Source of the DNA: Oscillospiraceae bacterium
GTDB taxonomy: Bacteria; Bacillota; Clostridia; Oscillospirales; Oscillospiraceae
Direction of reading: 5' to 3'
DNA: 37,592 bases
Assembly (NCBI GenBank): GCA_017548065.1
Contig: JAFYNQ010000060.1
Location: 1-37,592 of the forward strand
Under the pieces are notes generated by a model, which was not told the DNA's origin, did no database searches, and worked only from the letters and a program-made list of their open reading frames with translations. Shown here one piece after another: positions 15,007-24,175 of this stretch (the stretch's first letter is position 1; every line of letters starts with the position of its first letter). The translations under genes were made by a program, and so were the position numbers.

Positions 15007-16422
15007 ATGTATCTGTATAATTCTTTGTCCCATAAAAAGGAACTGTTTCAGCCCAATTCCCCGGATGTGGTAAAAATGTATACCTGTGGCCCCACAGTGT
15101 ACCACTTTGCTCATATCGGTAACCTGCGCACCTACATTATGGAGGACGTGCTGGAGAAGGCACTGCGCTACATGGGCTATAACGTGAAGCGTGTTATGAA
15201 TATCACCGACGTGGGTCACCTGGCATCCGATGCAGACACCGGCGAGGACAAGATGCTCAAAGGCGCAAAGCGTGAAAATAAGTCTGTAATGGAGATCGCA
15301 CAGTACTACACCGATGCCTTCTTTGCAGATTGCGATAAGCTGAATATCAAGAAGCCGGATATTATCCAGCCCGCCACCGGCTGTATTGCCGAGTTCATCG
15401 CTATGGTGGAAGGTCTGCTGGAGAAGGGCTTTGCCTATGTTGCCGGCGGTAACGTATACTTTGACACCTCCAAGCTGGAAAAGTATTACGTCTTCAATGA
15501 CCATGACGAGGAAGACCTTGCCATCGGTGTCCGTGAGGGCGTGGAGGAGGATACCAACAAGCGCAACAAGAATGACTTTGTGCTGTGGTTCACCAAGTCC
15601 AAGTTTGAAGACCAGGCACTGAAGTGGGAGTCTCCCTGGGGTGTGGGTTATCCCGGCTGGCATATTGAATGCTCCGGCATTTCCATGAAGTACCTGGGTG
15701 AAGACCTGGATATCCACTGCGGCGGCATTGACAATGCGTTCCCTCATCATACCAATGAGATCGCCCAGTCCGAAAGCTTCCTGGGTCACAAGTGGTGTAA
15801 CTACTGGTTCCACGTGCACCACTTGAACACCGACACCGGCAAGATGTCCAAGTCCAAGGGTGAGTTCCTCACCGTAAGCCTTTTGGAATCCAAGGGCTAT
15901 GACCCCATGGCTTACCGTCTGTTCTGCCTGCAGAGCCACTACCGCAGAAACCTGGTGTTCAGCTGGGAAAACCTGGACAACGCTGCAGTTGCCTATGAAA
16001 AGCTGGTGGCAAAGATCGCAACCCTGAAGGACGGCGGCGATATTGACGAGGCTGCACTGGCTGCTTTGAAGGAGCGTTTTGCCGGCGCACTGAACGGCGA
16101 CCTGAACACCTCTCTGGCAGTTACTGCACTTTACGATGTGCTGAAGGCAAAGACCACCGATGCAACCAAGCTGGCGGCACTGGCTGATTTTGACACTGTT
16201 CTTTCCCTGAATCTCCTTGCTGCTGCCAAGGCAGTGCGTGAGAAGGAGGAGGCAGAGGCTGCCGCTTCCGCAGACCCGGAAATTGATGCACTGGTGGCTG
16301 CCCGTACCGAGGCAAAGAAGGCAAAGAACTACGCCGAGGCTGACCGTATCCGTGATGAGCTGAAGGCTCGTGGCATTGAGATCATTGACACCCCCCAGGG
16401 TGCAAAATGGAGAAGAGTATGA
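15007..16422 (+). CDS. cysS: Cysteinyl-tRNA synthetase
   Basis: 471 residues, normal length. Class I features: FAHIGNLRTY (HIGN version of HIGH), KMSKSKG, and the zinc-site residues in YTCGPTVY, ECSGIS and FPHHTNE. The C-terminal helical region ends with a DALR-like segment and the AEADRIRDELKARGIEIIDTP motif usual for CysRS. It charges tRNA-Cys. GGAGG precedes the ATG directly after the T-box terminator. It overlaps polA by ATGA. Confidence 0.97.
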   Translation: MYLYNSLSHKKELFQPNSPDVVKMYTCGPTVYHFAHIGNLRTYIMEDVLEKALRYMGYNVKRVMNITDVGHLASDADTGEDKMLKGAKRENKSVMEIAQYYTDAFFADCDKLNIKKPDIIQPATGCIAEFIAMVEGLLEKGFAYVAGGNVYFDTSKLEKYYVFNDHDEEDLAIGVREGVEEDTNKRNKNDFVLWFTKSKFEDQALKWESPWGVGYPGWHIECSGISMKYLGEDLDIHCGGIDNAFPHHTNEIAQSESFLGHKWCNYWFHVHHLNTDTGKMSKSKGEFLTVSLLESKGYDPMAYRLFCLQSHYRRNLVFSWENLDNAAVAYEKLVAKIATLKDGGDIDEAALAALKERFAGALNGDLNTSLAVTALYDVLKAKTTDATKLAALADFDTVLSLNLLAAAKAVREKEEAEAAASADPEIDALVAARTEAKKAKNYAEADRIRDELKARGIEIIDTPQGAKWRRV

Positions 16423-18944
16423 AGCTGCTGATTCTTGACGGCAACAGCGTTATTAACCGTGCATTTTTTGGTGTAAGGCCCCTTACTACGCGTGAGGGGC
16501 TTTACACCCATGCCATTTATGGCTTTTTGAATATTTTGGAGAAGATGGAGAAGGAGGAGCAGCCGGAAGCTGTCTGTGTTGCCTTTGACCTCCATGGGCC
16601 TACCTTCCGTCACCTGAAGTACGATGGCTATAAGGCCACCCGTCATGCAATGCCGGAGGAGCTGGCAATGCAGATGCCGGTGATGAAGGATGTGCTTCGG
16701 GCAATGAATATTCCCATCTACGAATGCCAGGGCTGGGAAGCTGATGACGTGATCGGCACCGTGGGCAAGATCTGCGGCAACAATGACTGGGAATGTGTCA
16801 TCGTCACCGGTGACCGTGACAGCCTGCAGCTGATTGATGAACACGTTAAGGTCAAGCTGGTGATCGCCAAGCCGGGACAGACCACTGCCACCCTATATGA
16901 CCAGGCAAAATTCCGGGAGGAGTACGGCTTTGAGCCTGCCAAAATGGTGGATCTGAAGGCACTTATGGGTGATTCCTCCGATAACATCCCCGGTGTGGCA
17001 GGTGTTGGTCCCAAGACTGCCACAGAACTGCTTTTGAAATTCGGCTCTCTGGACGGCGTCTATGAAAATCTGGAGGATGCCACCATCCGTCCTAAGCTGC
17101 GTGAGAAGCTGGAAAACGGCAAGGAAAACGCTTATTTATCCTATGACCTTGCCACCATCCGCCCGGATGCGCCCATTGTGTTTACGCCTATGGATGCGGT
17201 GGTAAGACCCTATAACAAGCCGGAACTTTACAGCCTTTTTGTAAAACTGGAATTTGTGCGCCTGATTGACCGTTACGGTCTTCGTGGCACAGAGCTGGAA
17301 ATGCCTGCCCCTGCGGTGGAGATCAAAGCTCTGCCCAAGGCAGATGCCCTTCCTGAAAACGGCACACCCTGCGCCATGTATATTGCAGAGGATCAGTCTG
17401 TGGGCGTGGCATGGGCAGAGGGCGTGTATGTGATGACACCCCTGGAAGCCCAGATGGCATTTTCCTTTATGCCCGGTAGTCTTACGCTTCACGATGCCAA
17501 GTCTACTATGCATCGGCTGGATGCCCTGGGACTTGCCTACGGACAAATCGCCTTTGATACGGCGCTGGCTGCGTATGACCTGAATCCTTCCGCATCGGAA
17601 TACCCGGTGTCCAAGCTGGCGACGAATTTTCTGGGCATCTCTGTGGATGACGGCGATGCAGGCGCCTGCGCAGAAGCGGTGTGGCACTTGCAAAGCGTGC
17701 TGAAGGGCGAGCTGGAGAAGGTCTCCATGACAAAGCTTTATGAAGAGATTGAGCTGCCGCTTTGCACTGTTCTCTACAAAATGGAGAGAGAGGGCATTGC
17801 CATTGACCGTCAGCAGTTGGAGCAGTTTGGCGCAATGCTGAAGCAGCGCATTGCAGATTGTGAAAAGCTGATCTACGAATTTTCCGAAGGTCCTTTTAAT
17901 ATCAATTCCACAAAGCAGCTGGGCGAGCTGCTGTTTGAGAAGCTGGGCTTGCCTCCCGTAAAGAAGACAAAGACCGGTTACAGCACCAATGCAGATGTGC
18001 TGGAGAAGCTGAAGGATAAGCACCCCATCGTTTCTGCGATTATGGACTACCGCATGCTTACCAAGCTGAACTCCACCTATGCAGACGGTCTTATGAAAGT
18101 GGTGGGCCAGGACGGCAGAATCCGTACTACCTTCCAGAATCTTGTGACAGCTACGGGCAGACTGTCTTCTACAGAACCCAACCTGCAAAATATTCCTGTT
18201 CGTACCGACCTGGGCGCAGAAATCCGCAAGATGTTTGTGCCGGCAGCAGGGAAAGTGCTGGTGGATGCGGACTACAGTCAGATTGAACTGCGTGTGCTTG
18301 CGCATATTGCCGGTGACAAGACTATGTGTGATGCGTTCGTAAACGGTATGGATATCCATACCGTAACCGCGTCCCAGGTCTTCGGTGTGCCTGCAGAAGC
18401 TGTGACACCCTTGCAGCGCCGCAATGCCAAAGCTGTCAATTTTGGCATTGTTTATGGCATTTCCGAGTTCTCTCTTTCCGAGGATATCGGCGTCAGCCGC
18501 TATGAGGCAAAGGCTTATATTGACGGCTACCTTTCCACCTATCACGGTGTCCGTGACTATATGAAGCAGGTGGTGGACAGCGCCCGTGCAGAGGGCTATA
18601 CCCAGACAATGTACGGTCGCCGCCGTTATATTCCCGAACTGAAGAGCAGCAATTTCAATATCCGCCAGGGCGCAGAGCGCATTGCCTTGAATACGCCGAT
18701 CCAGGGTACGGCAGCCGATCTGATCAAGTTGGCAATGATCCGTGTGGACCAGGCGCTTTCGGAGCAGTACCCGGAGGCAAAGCTGCTGCTGCAGGTACAC
18801 GATGAACTGATCGTGGAATGCCCGGAGGAGATCGCAGAAGAGGTAGCTGCCCTGGTGAGCAGCCGTATGCAGCAGGTGGCAGAGCTGAATGTGCCGCTGC
18901 TGGCAGAAGCAAAAATTGGAAAAAGCTGGTTTGATGCAAAATGA
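16419..18944 (+). CDS. polA: DNA polymerase I
   Basis: 841 residues from ATG 16419, chosen because it overlaps the cysS stop as ATGA, has GGAGAAG upstream and starts MKLLILDGNS, the normal PolA opening. An in-frame ATG at 16407 is possible. Residues about 1-290 form the 5'-3' exonuclease (GWEADDVIGT, VTGDRDSLQL, GVAGVGPKTA). The middle 3'-5' exonuclease-like region lacks the DxE motif and the other acidic residues, so proofreading is predicted absent. The polymerase has motif A (VDADYSQIELRVLAHIAGD), motif B (RRNAKAVNFGIVYG) and motif C (LQVHDELIVE). It serves repair and Okazaki-fragment maturation. It overlaps rimI by ATGA. Confidence 0.97.
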   Translation: MKLLILDGNSVINRAFFGVRPLTTREGLYTHAIYGFLNILEKMEKEEQPEAVCVAFDLHGPTFRHLKYDGYKATRHAMPEELAMQMPVMKDVLRAMNIPIYECQGWEADDVIGTVGKICGNNDWECVIVTGDRDSLQLIDEHVKVKLVIAKPGQTTATLYDQAKFREEYGFEPAKMVDLKALMGDSSDNIPGVAGVGPKTATELLLKFGSLDGVYENLEDATIRPKLREKLENGKENAYLSYDLATIRPDAPIVFTPMDAVVRPYNKPELYSLFVKLEFVRLIDRYGLRGTELEMPAPAVEIKALPKADALPENGTPCAMYIAEDQSVGVAWAEGVYVMTPLEAQMAFSFMPGSLTLHDAKSTMHRLDALGLAYGQIAFDTALAAYDLNPSASEYPVSKLATNFLGISVDDGDAGACAEAVWHLQSVLKGELEKVSMTKLYEEIELPLCTVLYKMEREGIAIDRQQLEQFGAMLKQRIADCEKLIYEFSEGPFNINSTKQLGELLFEKLGLPPVKKTKTGYSTNADVLEKLKDKHPIVSAIMDYRMLTKLNSTYADGLMKVVGQDGRIRTTFQNLVTATGRLSSTEPNLQNIPVRTDLGAEIRKMFVPAAGKVLVDADYSQIELRVLAHIAGDKTMCDAFVNGMDIHTVTASQVFGVPAEAVTPLQRRNAKAVNFGIVYGISEFSLSEDIGVSRYEAKAYIDGYLSTYHGVRDYMKQVVDSARAEGYTQTMYGRRRYIPELKSSNFNIRQGAERIALNTPIQGTAADLIKLAMIRVDQALSEQYPEAKLLLQVHDELIVECPEEIAEEVAALVSSRMQQVAELNVPLLAEAKIGKSWFDAK

Positions 18945-19384
18945 TTGAATATATTCCAATGACAGAAACCCACGTGGCAGCTGTGGCAAAGCTGGATGAA
19001 GCATGCTTCTCCATGCCCTGGAGCGAGCAGGCGATCCGCTCGGAGCTGACAAATCCCCTGGCGCTGTGGCTGGTGGCTGTGGACGGGGAGACCCTTGTGG
19101 GCTATATTGGTTCCCAGTCGGTCATGGGCGAAGCTGACATGATGAACGTGGCGGTAGACCCGGCCTACAGACGGCAGGGCATCGGCGAAAAGCTGATTAC
19201 CGAGCTGATGGCAAGACTGAAGGAGAACAGTGTCTATGCCCTTGCGCTGGAGGTGCGTGCCTCCAATGAAAGCGCAATTGCTCTTTATGACAAGCTGGGC
19301 TTTACCCAGGTGGGAAGACGTCCCAATTATTACAGAAAGCCGACAGAAGATGGCTTGATTTTGAAAAAGGAGTGGGAAGTATGA
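18941..19384 (+). CDS. rimI: Ribosomal-protein-S18-alanine N-acetyltransferase-like GNAT
   Basis: 147 residues. The acetyl-CoA loop is VDPAYRRQGIGEKLI; LEVRASNESAIALYDKLGFTQVGRRPNYY is the RimI signature region (given in parts: LEVRASNESAIALY and KLGFTQVGRRPNYY). RimI acetylates the N-terminus of ribosomal protein S18. Placement directly before tsaD is the conserved Firmicutes order. Both its start and stop overlap neighbours by ATGA. The tsaB and tsaE genes often found alongside are not in this window. Confidence 0.92.
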   Translation: MIEYIPMTETHVAAVAKLDEACFSMPWSEQAIRSELTNPLALWLVAVDGETLVGYIGSQSVMGEADMMNVAVDPAYRRQGIGEKLITELMARLKENSVYALALEVRASNESAIALYDKLGFTQVGRRPNYYRKPTEDGLILKKEWEV

Positions 19385-20397
19385 ATATACTGGCAGTAGA
19401 ATCCTCCTGCGACGAGACCGCTGTTGCCATCGTTCGTGACGGAAGAACGGTTCTGACAGACCAGATCGCTTCCCAGGTGGAGCTGCATCGTATCTATGGC
19501 GGTGTTGTCCCGGAGATCGCCTCCCGAAAGCATATTGAAGCCATCTATGCCCTGGCAGATCAGGCGCTGGAAAAAGCGGAGCTGACCCGTAAGGATATTG
19601 ATGCAGTTGCTGTTACCTATGCCCCGGGATTGATCGGCGCCGTGCTGGTGGGTGTAAACTTTGCCAAGGCAGCGGCAATGGCAATAGGAAAACCCTTGAT
19701 CCCGGTACACCACATCCGTGGTCACATTGCAGCAAACTACATTGCCTACCCTGAGCTGAAGCCGCCTTTTCTGTGCCTTGTGGTCTCCGGCGGTCATACC
19801 ATGCTGGTGGATGTGCAGGACTATACCAAAATGGAAATTTTGGGTGGCACACTGGACGATGCGGCAGGCGAGTGCTTTGATAAAGTAGCACGTGTGCTGG
19901 GTATGCCTTACCCCGGTGGCGCGGCGCTGGATAAAGCTGCCGCCTCCGGCGATGAGACAAAGTATGTGCTGCCCAGATCCAAGCCGGGCGCCAATCCCTA
20001 TGACATGAGCTTCTCCGGCTTGAAGACGGCTTCTTTGAACCTGATCCACCATGCAGAGCAGGTAGGGGAGGAACTGGATATTCCTTCTCTCTGCGCAGCC
20101 TTTTCTTCTGCTGTGTCTGACACCCTTGTGCCCCGTGCCATGATGGCGTTGGAAAAGACCGGCTATAAGAAGCTGGCAGTGGCAGGCGGTGTGGCGGCAA
20201 ACTCTCGTATTCGCAGAGATATTACAGAAGCTGCCGCAAAGCTGGGCGCAGAGGTCTATATGCCGCCGCTGTCTTTGTGCGGTGACAATGCCGCCATGAT
20301 CGGTTCCCAGGCATATTATGAATATTTGTCGGGCAATACGGCGGATATGTCTTTGAATGCCTACGCCACAAAATCCATTTTGGGAGAAGCTCTTTAA
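19381..20397 (+). CDS. tsaD: tRNA N6-adenosine threonylcarbamoyltransferase
   Basis: 338 residues from ATG 19381 (GGAG upstream, ATGA overlap with rimI); a GTG nine bases upstream is in frame but less likely. The ASKHA fold is clear: ILAVESSCDETAVAIV at the start, the metal-binding HHIRGHIAAN (HxxxH), VSGGHTML, and AVAGGVAANSRIR near the end. TsaD transfers the threonylcarbamoyl group to A37 of ANN-decoding tRNAs, with TsaB and TsaE as partners encoded elsewhere. It lies in the cysteine T-box operon. Confidence 0.97.
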   Translation: MNILAVESSCDETAVAIVRDGRTVLTDQIASQVELHRIYGGVVPEIASRKHIEAIYALADQALEKAELTRKDIDAVAVTYAPGLIGAVLVGVNFAKAAAMAIGKPLIPVHHIRGHIAANYIAYPELKPPFLCLVVSGGHTMLVDVQDYTKMEILGGTLDDAAGECFDKVARVLGMPYPGGAALDKAAASGDETKYVLPRSKPGANPYDMSFSGLKTASLNLIHHAEQVGEELDIPSLCAAFSSAVSDTLVPRAMMALEKTGYKKLAVAGGVAANSRIRRDITEAAAKLGAEVYMPPLSLCGDNAAMIGSQAYYEYLSGNTADMSLNAYATKSILGEAL

Positions 20398-20409
20398 AAG
20401 AGGAATGCT

Positions 20410-20871
20410 ATGCTGGTATTGATGGAATCCATGTCGCACCCACAGCTTTCTGCAGCTATGCGGCTGTATGCGAACTCCCGGGAACGGGATCGCATCGGGG
20501 ATGCCCGTGCTGTGTATGAATTCTTTTTGGATTTCTTTTCCCAAAAAGATGCCTTCTGCGCCGGTTGGGTCACAGAAGACGGCATGTGTAGTGTGCTTCG
20601 CATTCAGCATTATACGGACGGCGTATTGCTTACGGGTGTGGAAACAGCGCCGCTGCAACGCTCACGTGGTCATGCTTATGCACTGATTTGCACCGTGCTC
20701 GCGCATCTGCGGCAACGTGGTGTCAGGAAGGTTTATTCCCACGTGGACAGAAAAAATATCCCGTCTTTAAAGCTTCATGAAAAATGCGGCTTTTATAAGC
20801 TGCGTGACACGGCTCGTCTGCTGGACGGCAGCGTTACCGCTAAAATGGACACTCTTTGTATAGAATTGTAA
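20410..20871 (+). CDS. GNAT-family N-acetyltransferase
   Basis: 153 residues. The C-terminal half shows the GNAT core: GVETAPLQRSRGHAYALI (acetyl-CoA loop, with RSRGHA in place of RGxGxG) and YSHVDRKNIPSLKLHEKCGF, the typical strand-helix ending. The N-terminal half has no recognisable family marks. Substrate unknown. It follows tsaD by 12 bases with GAGG upstream and ends the operon before a strong terminator. Confidence 0.8.
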   Translation: MLVLMESMSHPQLSAAMRLYANSRERDRIGDARAVYEFFLDFFSQKDAFCAGWVTEDGMCSVLRIQHYTDGVLLTGVETAPLQRSRGHAYALICTVLAHLRQRGVRKVYSHVDRKNIPSLKLHEKCGFYKLRDTARLLDGSVTAKMDTLCIEL

Positions 20872-20920
20872 AAATCGCCTGCAACCCTTTCTGTGGGGTT
20901 GCAGGCGATTTCTCGTTTTT
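20872..20920. terminator. Bidirectional terminator ending the cysS operon and the kinase gene
   Basis: A perfect 16-bp stem (20872-20887 with 20896-20911, 8-base loop) containing TCGCCTGCAACCC. TCTCGTTTTT follows on the plus side and TTTTTACAAT on the minus side. Confidence 0.92.
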
Positions 20921-23900
20921 AATCGGTCACCTTGAATTGAATCGTGGTTGCCAGCTGGTTGTTGTAATAAAGCTCAACGGTGTAGTCACCGGCCACATCC
21001 GGGAGTGTGGGAAGATCCAGATAGCAATAACCTATAAACCACAAATCTGCCCAGTACTCGGGCTCCGTGGCAGAGATCTTTACAACAGCACCGCTTGCAT
21101 CACGGATGACAAACATGGCACTGACCTTGTCCTCGGTGTGAACGTAATCACCGTTACGCTTGATGACCAGAGCCGTCTCTGCACCGGCAGAATATTCTGT
21201 GCGGTAGTCGGAGGAAGCGACGTCCCAGTGGCGCCAGCCATCAAAGGAGGGACGCAGACACATACTGAAGTTTAGATTCTCGGGGCTGACACCGTAGTTG
21301 GAGAAGGTGGCAGCGGCAGGCACAGCGTGAGTCAGTGTGCCGCCCAGCACCTCAGTGCCGTCACCGGGCGCCAGGGTAAACACGTAAGTGGTACCGGGGG
21401 CGACGGGGGAGAGGGTGGCAGTGGCGCCGGAGAAGGACAGAGTCTTGGATGCGGAGTTGTTTGCGGTGTAGGTCAGCTTCCAGCCGTCAGTGGACACGTT
21501 CTCCGGGAAATTCCATGCCAGAGTCAGTGCGCTGCCTTCGGCCTTTTCTACACGGAAATCGCTGATCAGCAGGGAGTTGGCGCTGGCAACGGTGCGTTCG
21601 CTGACACTCATGCCGGCGGCGGTGACCTCAATGGTGTAGTCCGCGGTCTTGTCTGTGATCTCAAAGCTGGCAACAGTCTCGGTTGCCACGACTGTCTGGT
21701 CAAAGCCCTTGTCGCTGAAGCAACGGACTGTCCAGCTTTCTACGTTGCTGCCCTCCGGTGCTTGCCAGGTGGCAGAAAGCTTGGTGTCGGAAAATTCTGT
21801 GATGGAAATGCGCTCAGCCTTAACGATCTTGCTTGCGGTGTAGACCACCTCGGTAACACCGGTAACCAGCTGATCACTGTCAGGTGCCAGGGTGAAGGTG
21901 TAAGTAGTGCCGACAGTAAAGCCGTTAAGGGTCAAGGTATGACCGGTAAAGGTAGTTTCCTTGAACTCGCTGCCATCCGTGGTGTAGGCAATGCGCCACT
22001 GCTCAGAATCGGGACCGTCAATGGCGAAGCTGAGAATGATGGTGCCTTCCTCACTGCCGGTCACGGCGGTGAACTGCACAATGTTGGTCTGTACCGGTGT
22101 GGTGTAAGCCTTTTGGGTATCGCCCACCAGCTTGTGGAAGCCGGTAGCCACCAGCTTGACGGTGTAGGCGGAGTTGGGCGCCAGGTCAGTGAACACAGCC
22201 TTGCCATCGGTAACAGGCATTGTCAGCTTGTGACCGTAGGTGTCGGAGCAGACAACAGACAGCTTGTCCTCGTCCAGGGAGCTGGAGACCATAACGGTCA
22301 GCACGCCCTTTTCGTCTGCTTCCAGGGTGAAGGCATCTACGGTTTGCAGATAGTAAAGCTTATAGAAGAAGTAGCCGCCTACCAGCATACCCAGTGCCAG
22401 CAGCACCAGGATCAGGTTGCGTACCCAGTGACCGCCCTTACGGGGTGCTGTCTCTTCTTCGGTTTCTTCTGTGTCGGTAGATTCTTCGGCAGGTGCTTCT
22501 TCACTGTCAGTTTCTGCCTTTGCCTCTTCGTTTTCGGTCTCTTCGGAAGCTTCGTTCTCTGCGGTTGCTTCTTCCTCCTCTACGGGAAGGGTGACCTCAA
22601 TAGGCTCGGGCTGCACAACGGGATCGGGAGCAGGATGCTCAATGATCTCGTCCACCTGCTCCATCATCTGGGAGACCTCGCTGGTGACCTCGTCATAGGA
22701 AATGTCAGCTTCCTGCTCGGTAAGGGTCTCGTCCTCTTCGTCAGTGATGAAGGTGAGATTGCCTTCCTGGTCCTCGGTGTAGATCTCCTCTTCGGGAATT
22801 TCTTCCACCACTTCCACAGGAGCTTCTTCGGTGACCGCTGGAACAGCCTCTTCGGTAGCTTCCTGGGGTTCAGTTTCTTCGGTCTCTGCCTCGGGTGACT
22901 CTTCGGTGGTCTGGGCAGCTTCCTCGGTAGCTACTGCCTCTTCGGTAGTTTCTTCTGCGGGCACGATCTCTTCGGCAGTGTCATCGGTAGGCGCTTCTAC
23001 AGGCACAACCTCTTCGGCGGTCTCTTCCGCAGGTGCAGCTTCTTCTGCAACCTCCGGCTCGGTGCTTTCGTAGTTGCCGGGCTGATCCTCATCCACTACT
23101 TCCGGCAGCGTCTCTTCCTCTGCCACAGGGGTGATGGGGCTGTCATGGGCGCCGTTACGCTGCATGTAGGCAACGATGGCCTGGCCCATTTCCACGGGAT
23201 CCTGCCAACGGTCAGCAGGGTCGGGCGCACAAGCCTTCAGGATGATCTCTGCGATCTCATAATCCGCAAAAGCGGGGGGTGCAAAGGTCTCCGCAGGTGC
23301 AGCCTCCTCGGTGAAGGGGAGAGAGCCGTTGTTGAACACCTGATACATGATCAGACCAGCGGCATAGATATCCATGGTATCCGTCAGCGAAGAGTAAGCA
23401 TCGGCAACTTCCGGCGCCGTATACTGACTGCGGTAACGCTGGGGAAGGGAAGCATATTTAAGAGAGTTCAGCTTCACAAAGCCAAGGTCACCGATACGGT
23501 AACCCTTTTCCGGTGTGATGTAAATGTTGGACGGCTTCAGGTCAACATACAGATAACCGGAGCGACGGCAAACCGTCAAAGCCGCACAAAGATCCAGCGC
23601 AAGATTCAGCGCCTCCAGGTGGGTCATGGGACGGGCACGCAGATACTTCTGAAGAGTCATGCGGTAAGTGCTCAAAAGATACACATCGTAACCGTTCTCG
23701 TCCTCCATCGGTTCAATCTGCCATTTGCTAAAGGGGATGAAGCCTTCCAGCAGGGAAAGCTTTTGCAGGATCTCTGCTTCTTCAGCAATGCCCTCGGACA
23801 GCTCCTTGTAGTAAGCGAGGGCATCCTCCTTGGAACTGTAAGCGCCACTGATGAGCAGTGCGTCCAGCTGCTTCTGGGATGCGGGGGTAGAAATGATTTT

Positions 23901-24026
23901 TACTATGTATCGTTCATCAGCATCTTTTTCCATAGCGGGACAGCAACGAATGCCGTTCTGATCGCTGATGGGATCACCCATTGCAAAGTTATCAAGCATT
24001 GGCGAGATCAGCTTGGGTTCTGACAC
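20919..24026 (-). CDS. Eukaryotic-like Ser/Thr kinase with acidic linker, one membrane span and Fn3-like ectodomain
   Basis: 1035 residues, GTG start with AAGGAGG 8 bases upstream; an ATG two bases earlier is out of frame. Kinase domain about 1-290: Lys43 in YIVKII, YVDLKPSN (Asp162, Asn167; His and Arg of HRD replaced by Tyr and Val), GDLGF (Asp180), YTAPE (204-206). No glycine-rich P-loop is recognisable. Residues about 300-530 are extremely Glu/Ala/Thr-rich with repeated AEETxEE units. One span at about 537-556 is followed by an ectodomain of about 475 residues that reads as several Fn3-like repeats (LxxxTxYTFTLAPxD) plus a C-terminal beta domain. It may sense an envelope signal and phosphorylate cytosolic targets (inference). 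It has no PASTA repeats. Confidence 0.82.
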   Translation of the reverse strand: MSEPKLISPMLDNFAMGDPISDQNGIRCCPAMEKDADERYIVKIISTPASQKQLDALLISGAYSSKEDALAYYKELSEGIAEEAEILQKLSLLEGFIPFSKWQIEPMEDENGYDVYLLSTYRMTLQKYLRARPMTHLEALNLALDLCAALTVCRRSGYLYVDLKPSNIYITPEKGYRIGDLGFVKLNSLKYASLPQRYRSQYTAPEVADAYSSLTDTMDIYAAGLIMYQVFNNGSLPFTEEAAPAETFAPPAFADYEIAEIILKACAPDPADRWQDPVEMGQAIVAYMQRNGAHDSPITPVAEEETLPEVVDEDQPGNYESTEPEVAEEAAPAEETAEEVVPVEAPTDDTAEEIVPAEETTEEAVATEEAAQTTEESPEAETEETEPQEATEEAVPAVTEEAPVEVVEEIPEEEIYTEDQEGNLTFITDEEDETLTEQEADISYDEVTSEVSQMMEQVDEIIEHPAPDPVVQPEPIEVTLPVEEEEATAENEASEETENEEAKAETDSEEAPAEESTDTEETEEETAPRKGGHWVRNLILVLLALGMLVGGYFFYKLYYLQTVDAFTLEADEKGVLTVMVSSSLDEDKLSVVCSDTYGHKLTMPVTDGKAVFTDLAPNSAYTVKLVATGFHKLVGDTQKAYTTPVQTNIVQFTAVTGSEEGTIILSFAIDGPDSEQWRIAYTTDGSEFKETTFTGHTLTLNGFTVGTTYTFTLAPDSDQLVTGVTEVVYTASKIVKAERISITEFSDTKLSATWQAPEGSNVESWTVRCFSDKGFDQTVVATETVASFEITDKTADYTIEVTAAGMSVSERTVASANSLLISDFRVEKAEGSALTLAWNFPENVSTDGWKLTYTANNSASKTLSFSGATATLSPVAPGTTYVFTLAPGDGTEVLGGTLTHAVPAAATFSNYGVSPENLNFSMCLRPSFDGWRHWDVASSDYRTEYSAGAETALVIKRNGDYVHTEDKVSAMFVIRDASGAVVKISATEPEYWADLWFIGYCYLDLPTLPDVAGDYTVELYYNNQLATTIQFKVTD

Positions 24027-24056
24027 ATGAATCGCCTCCTTTTCTATACACTGTAT

Positions 24057-24085
24057 ATGATAAAATAAATTTACAAAAAAAGCAA
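24057..24085 (-). promoter_or_regulatory. Probable promoter of the kinase gene
   Basis: On the minus strand TTGCTT (24085-24080), a 17-base spacer and TATCAT (24062-24057). A perfect inverted repeat TATACACTGTATA at 24045-24057 lies just downstream, near the expected start of transcription. Confidence 0.5.
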
Positions 24086-24096
24086 CATCTTTATAG

Positions 24097-24125
24097 TTGT
24101 TTTATTCACCAAGAAATGCTATAAT
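24097..24125 (+). promoter_or_regulatory. Promoter of the zinc-ribbon/BIG2 gene
   Basis: TTGTTT at 24097-24102, a 17-base spacer and TATAAT at 24120-24125. An inverted repeat TGTCAA (24128-24133) / TTGACA (24144-24149) overlaps the expected transcription start. Confidence 0.65.
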
Positions 24126-24175
24126 ATTGTCAAACATACAAAGTTGACACCACGACAAGGTCTGGAGGTAATTAT

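Noticed and set aside
17300-17700. Damage to polA in the proofreading domain
   Set aside because: Loss of the acidic 3'-5' exonuclease residues is common in Gram-positive and Thermus PolA enzymes, so this is a family trait rather than a mutation.
17136-19052. 638-codon minus-strand open frame opposite polA
   Set aside because: It mirrors the third-position bias of polA; no ribosome site or family motif, and the plus strand holds all PolA motifs.
21327-22898. 523-codon plus-strand frame opposite the kinase gene
   Set aside because: Translation is low-complexity Gly/Cys/Phe-rich shadow of the Glu/Ala repeats and Fn3-like repeats; the minus strand carries the kinase motifs and a good ribosome site.
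22441-23060. Repetitive CTTCGG-rich tract
   Set aside because: It encodes the Glu/Ala/Thr linker of the kinase in one continuous frame and is not an independent repeat element.
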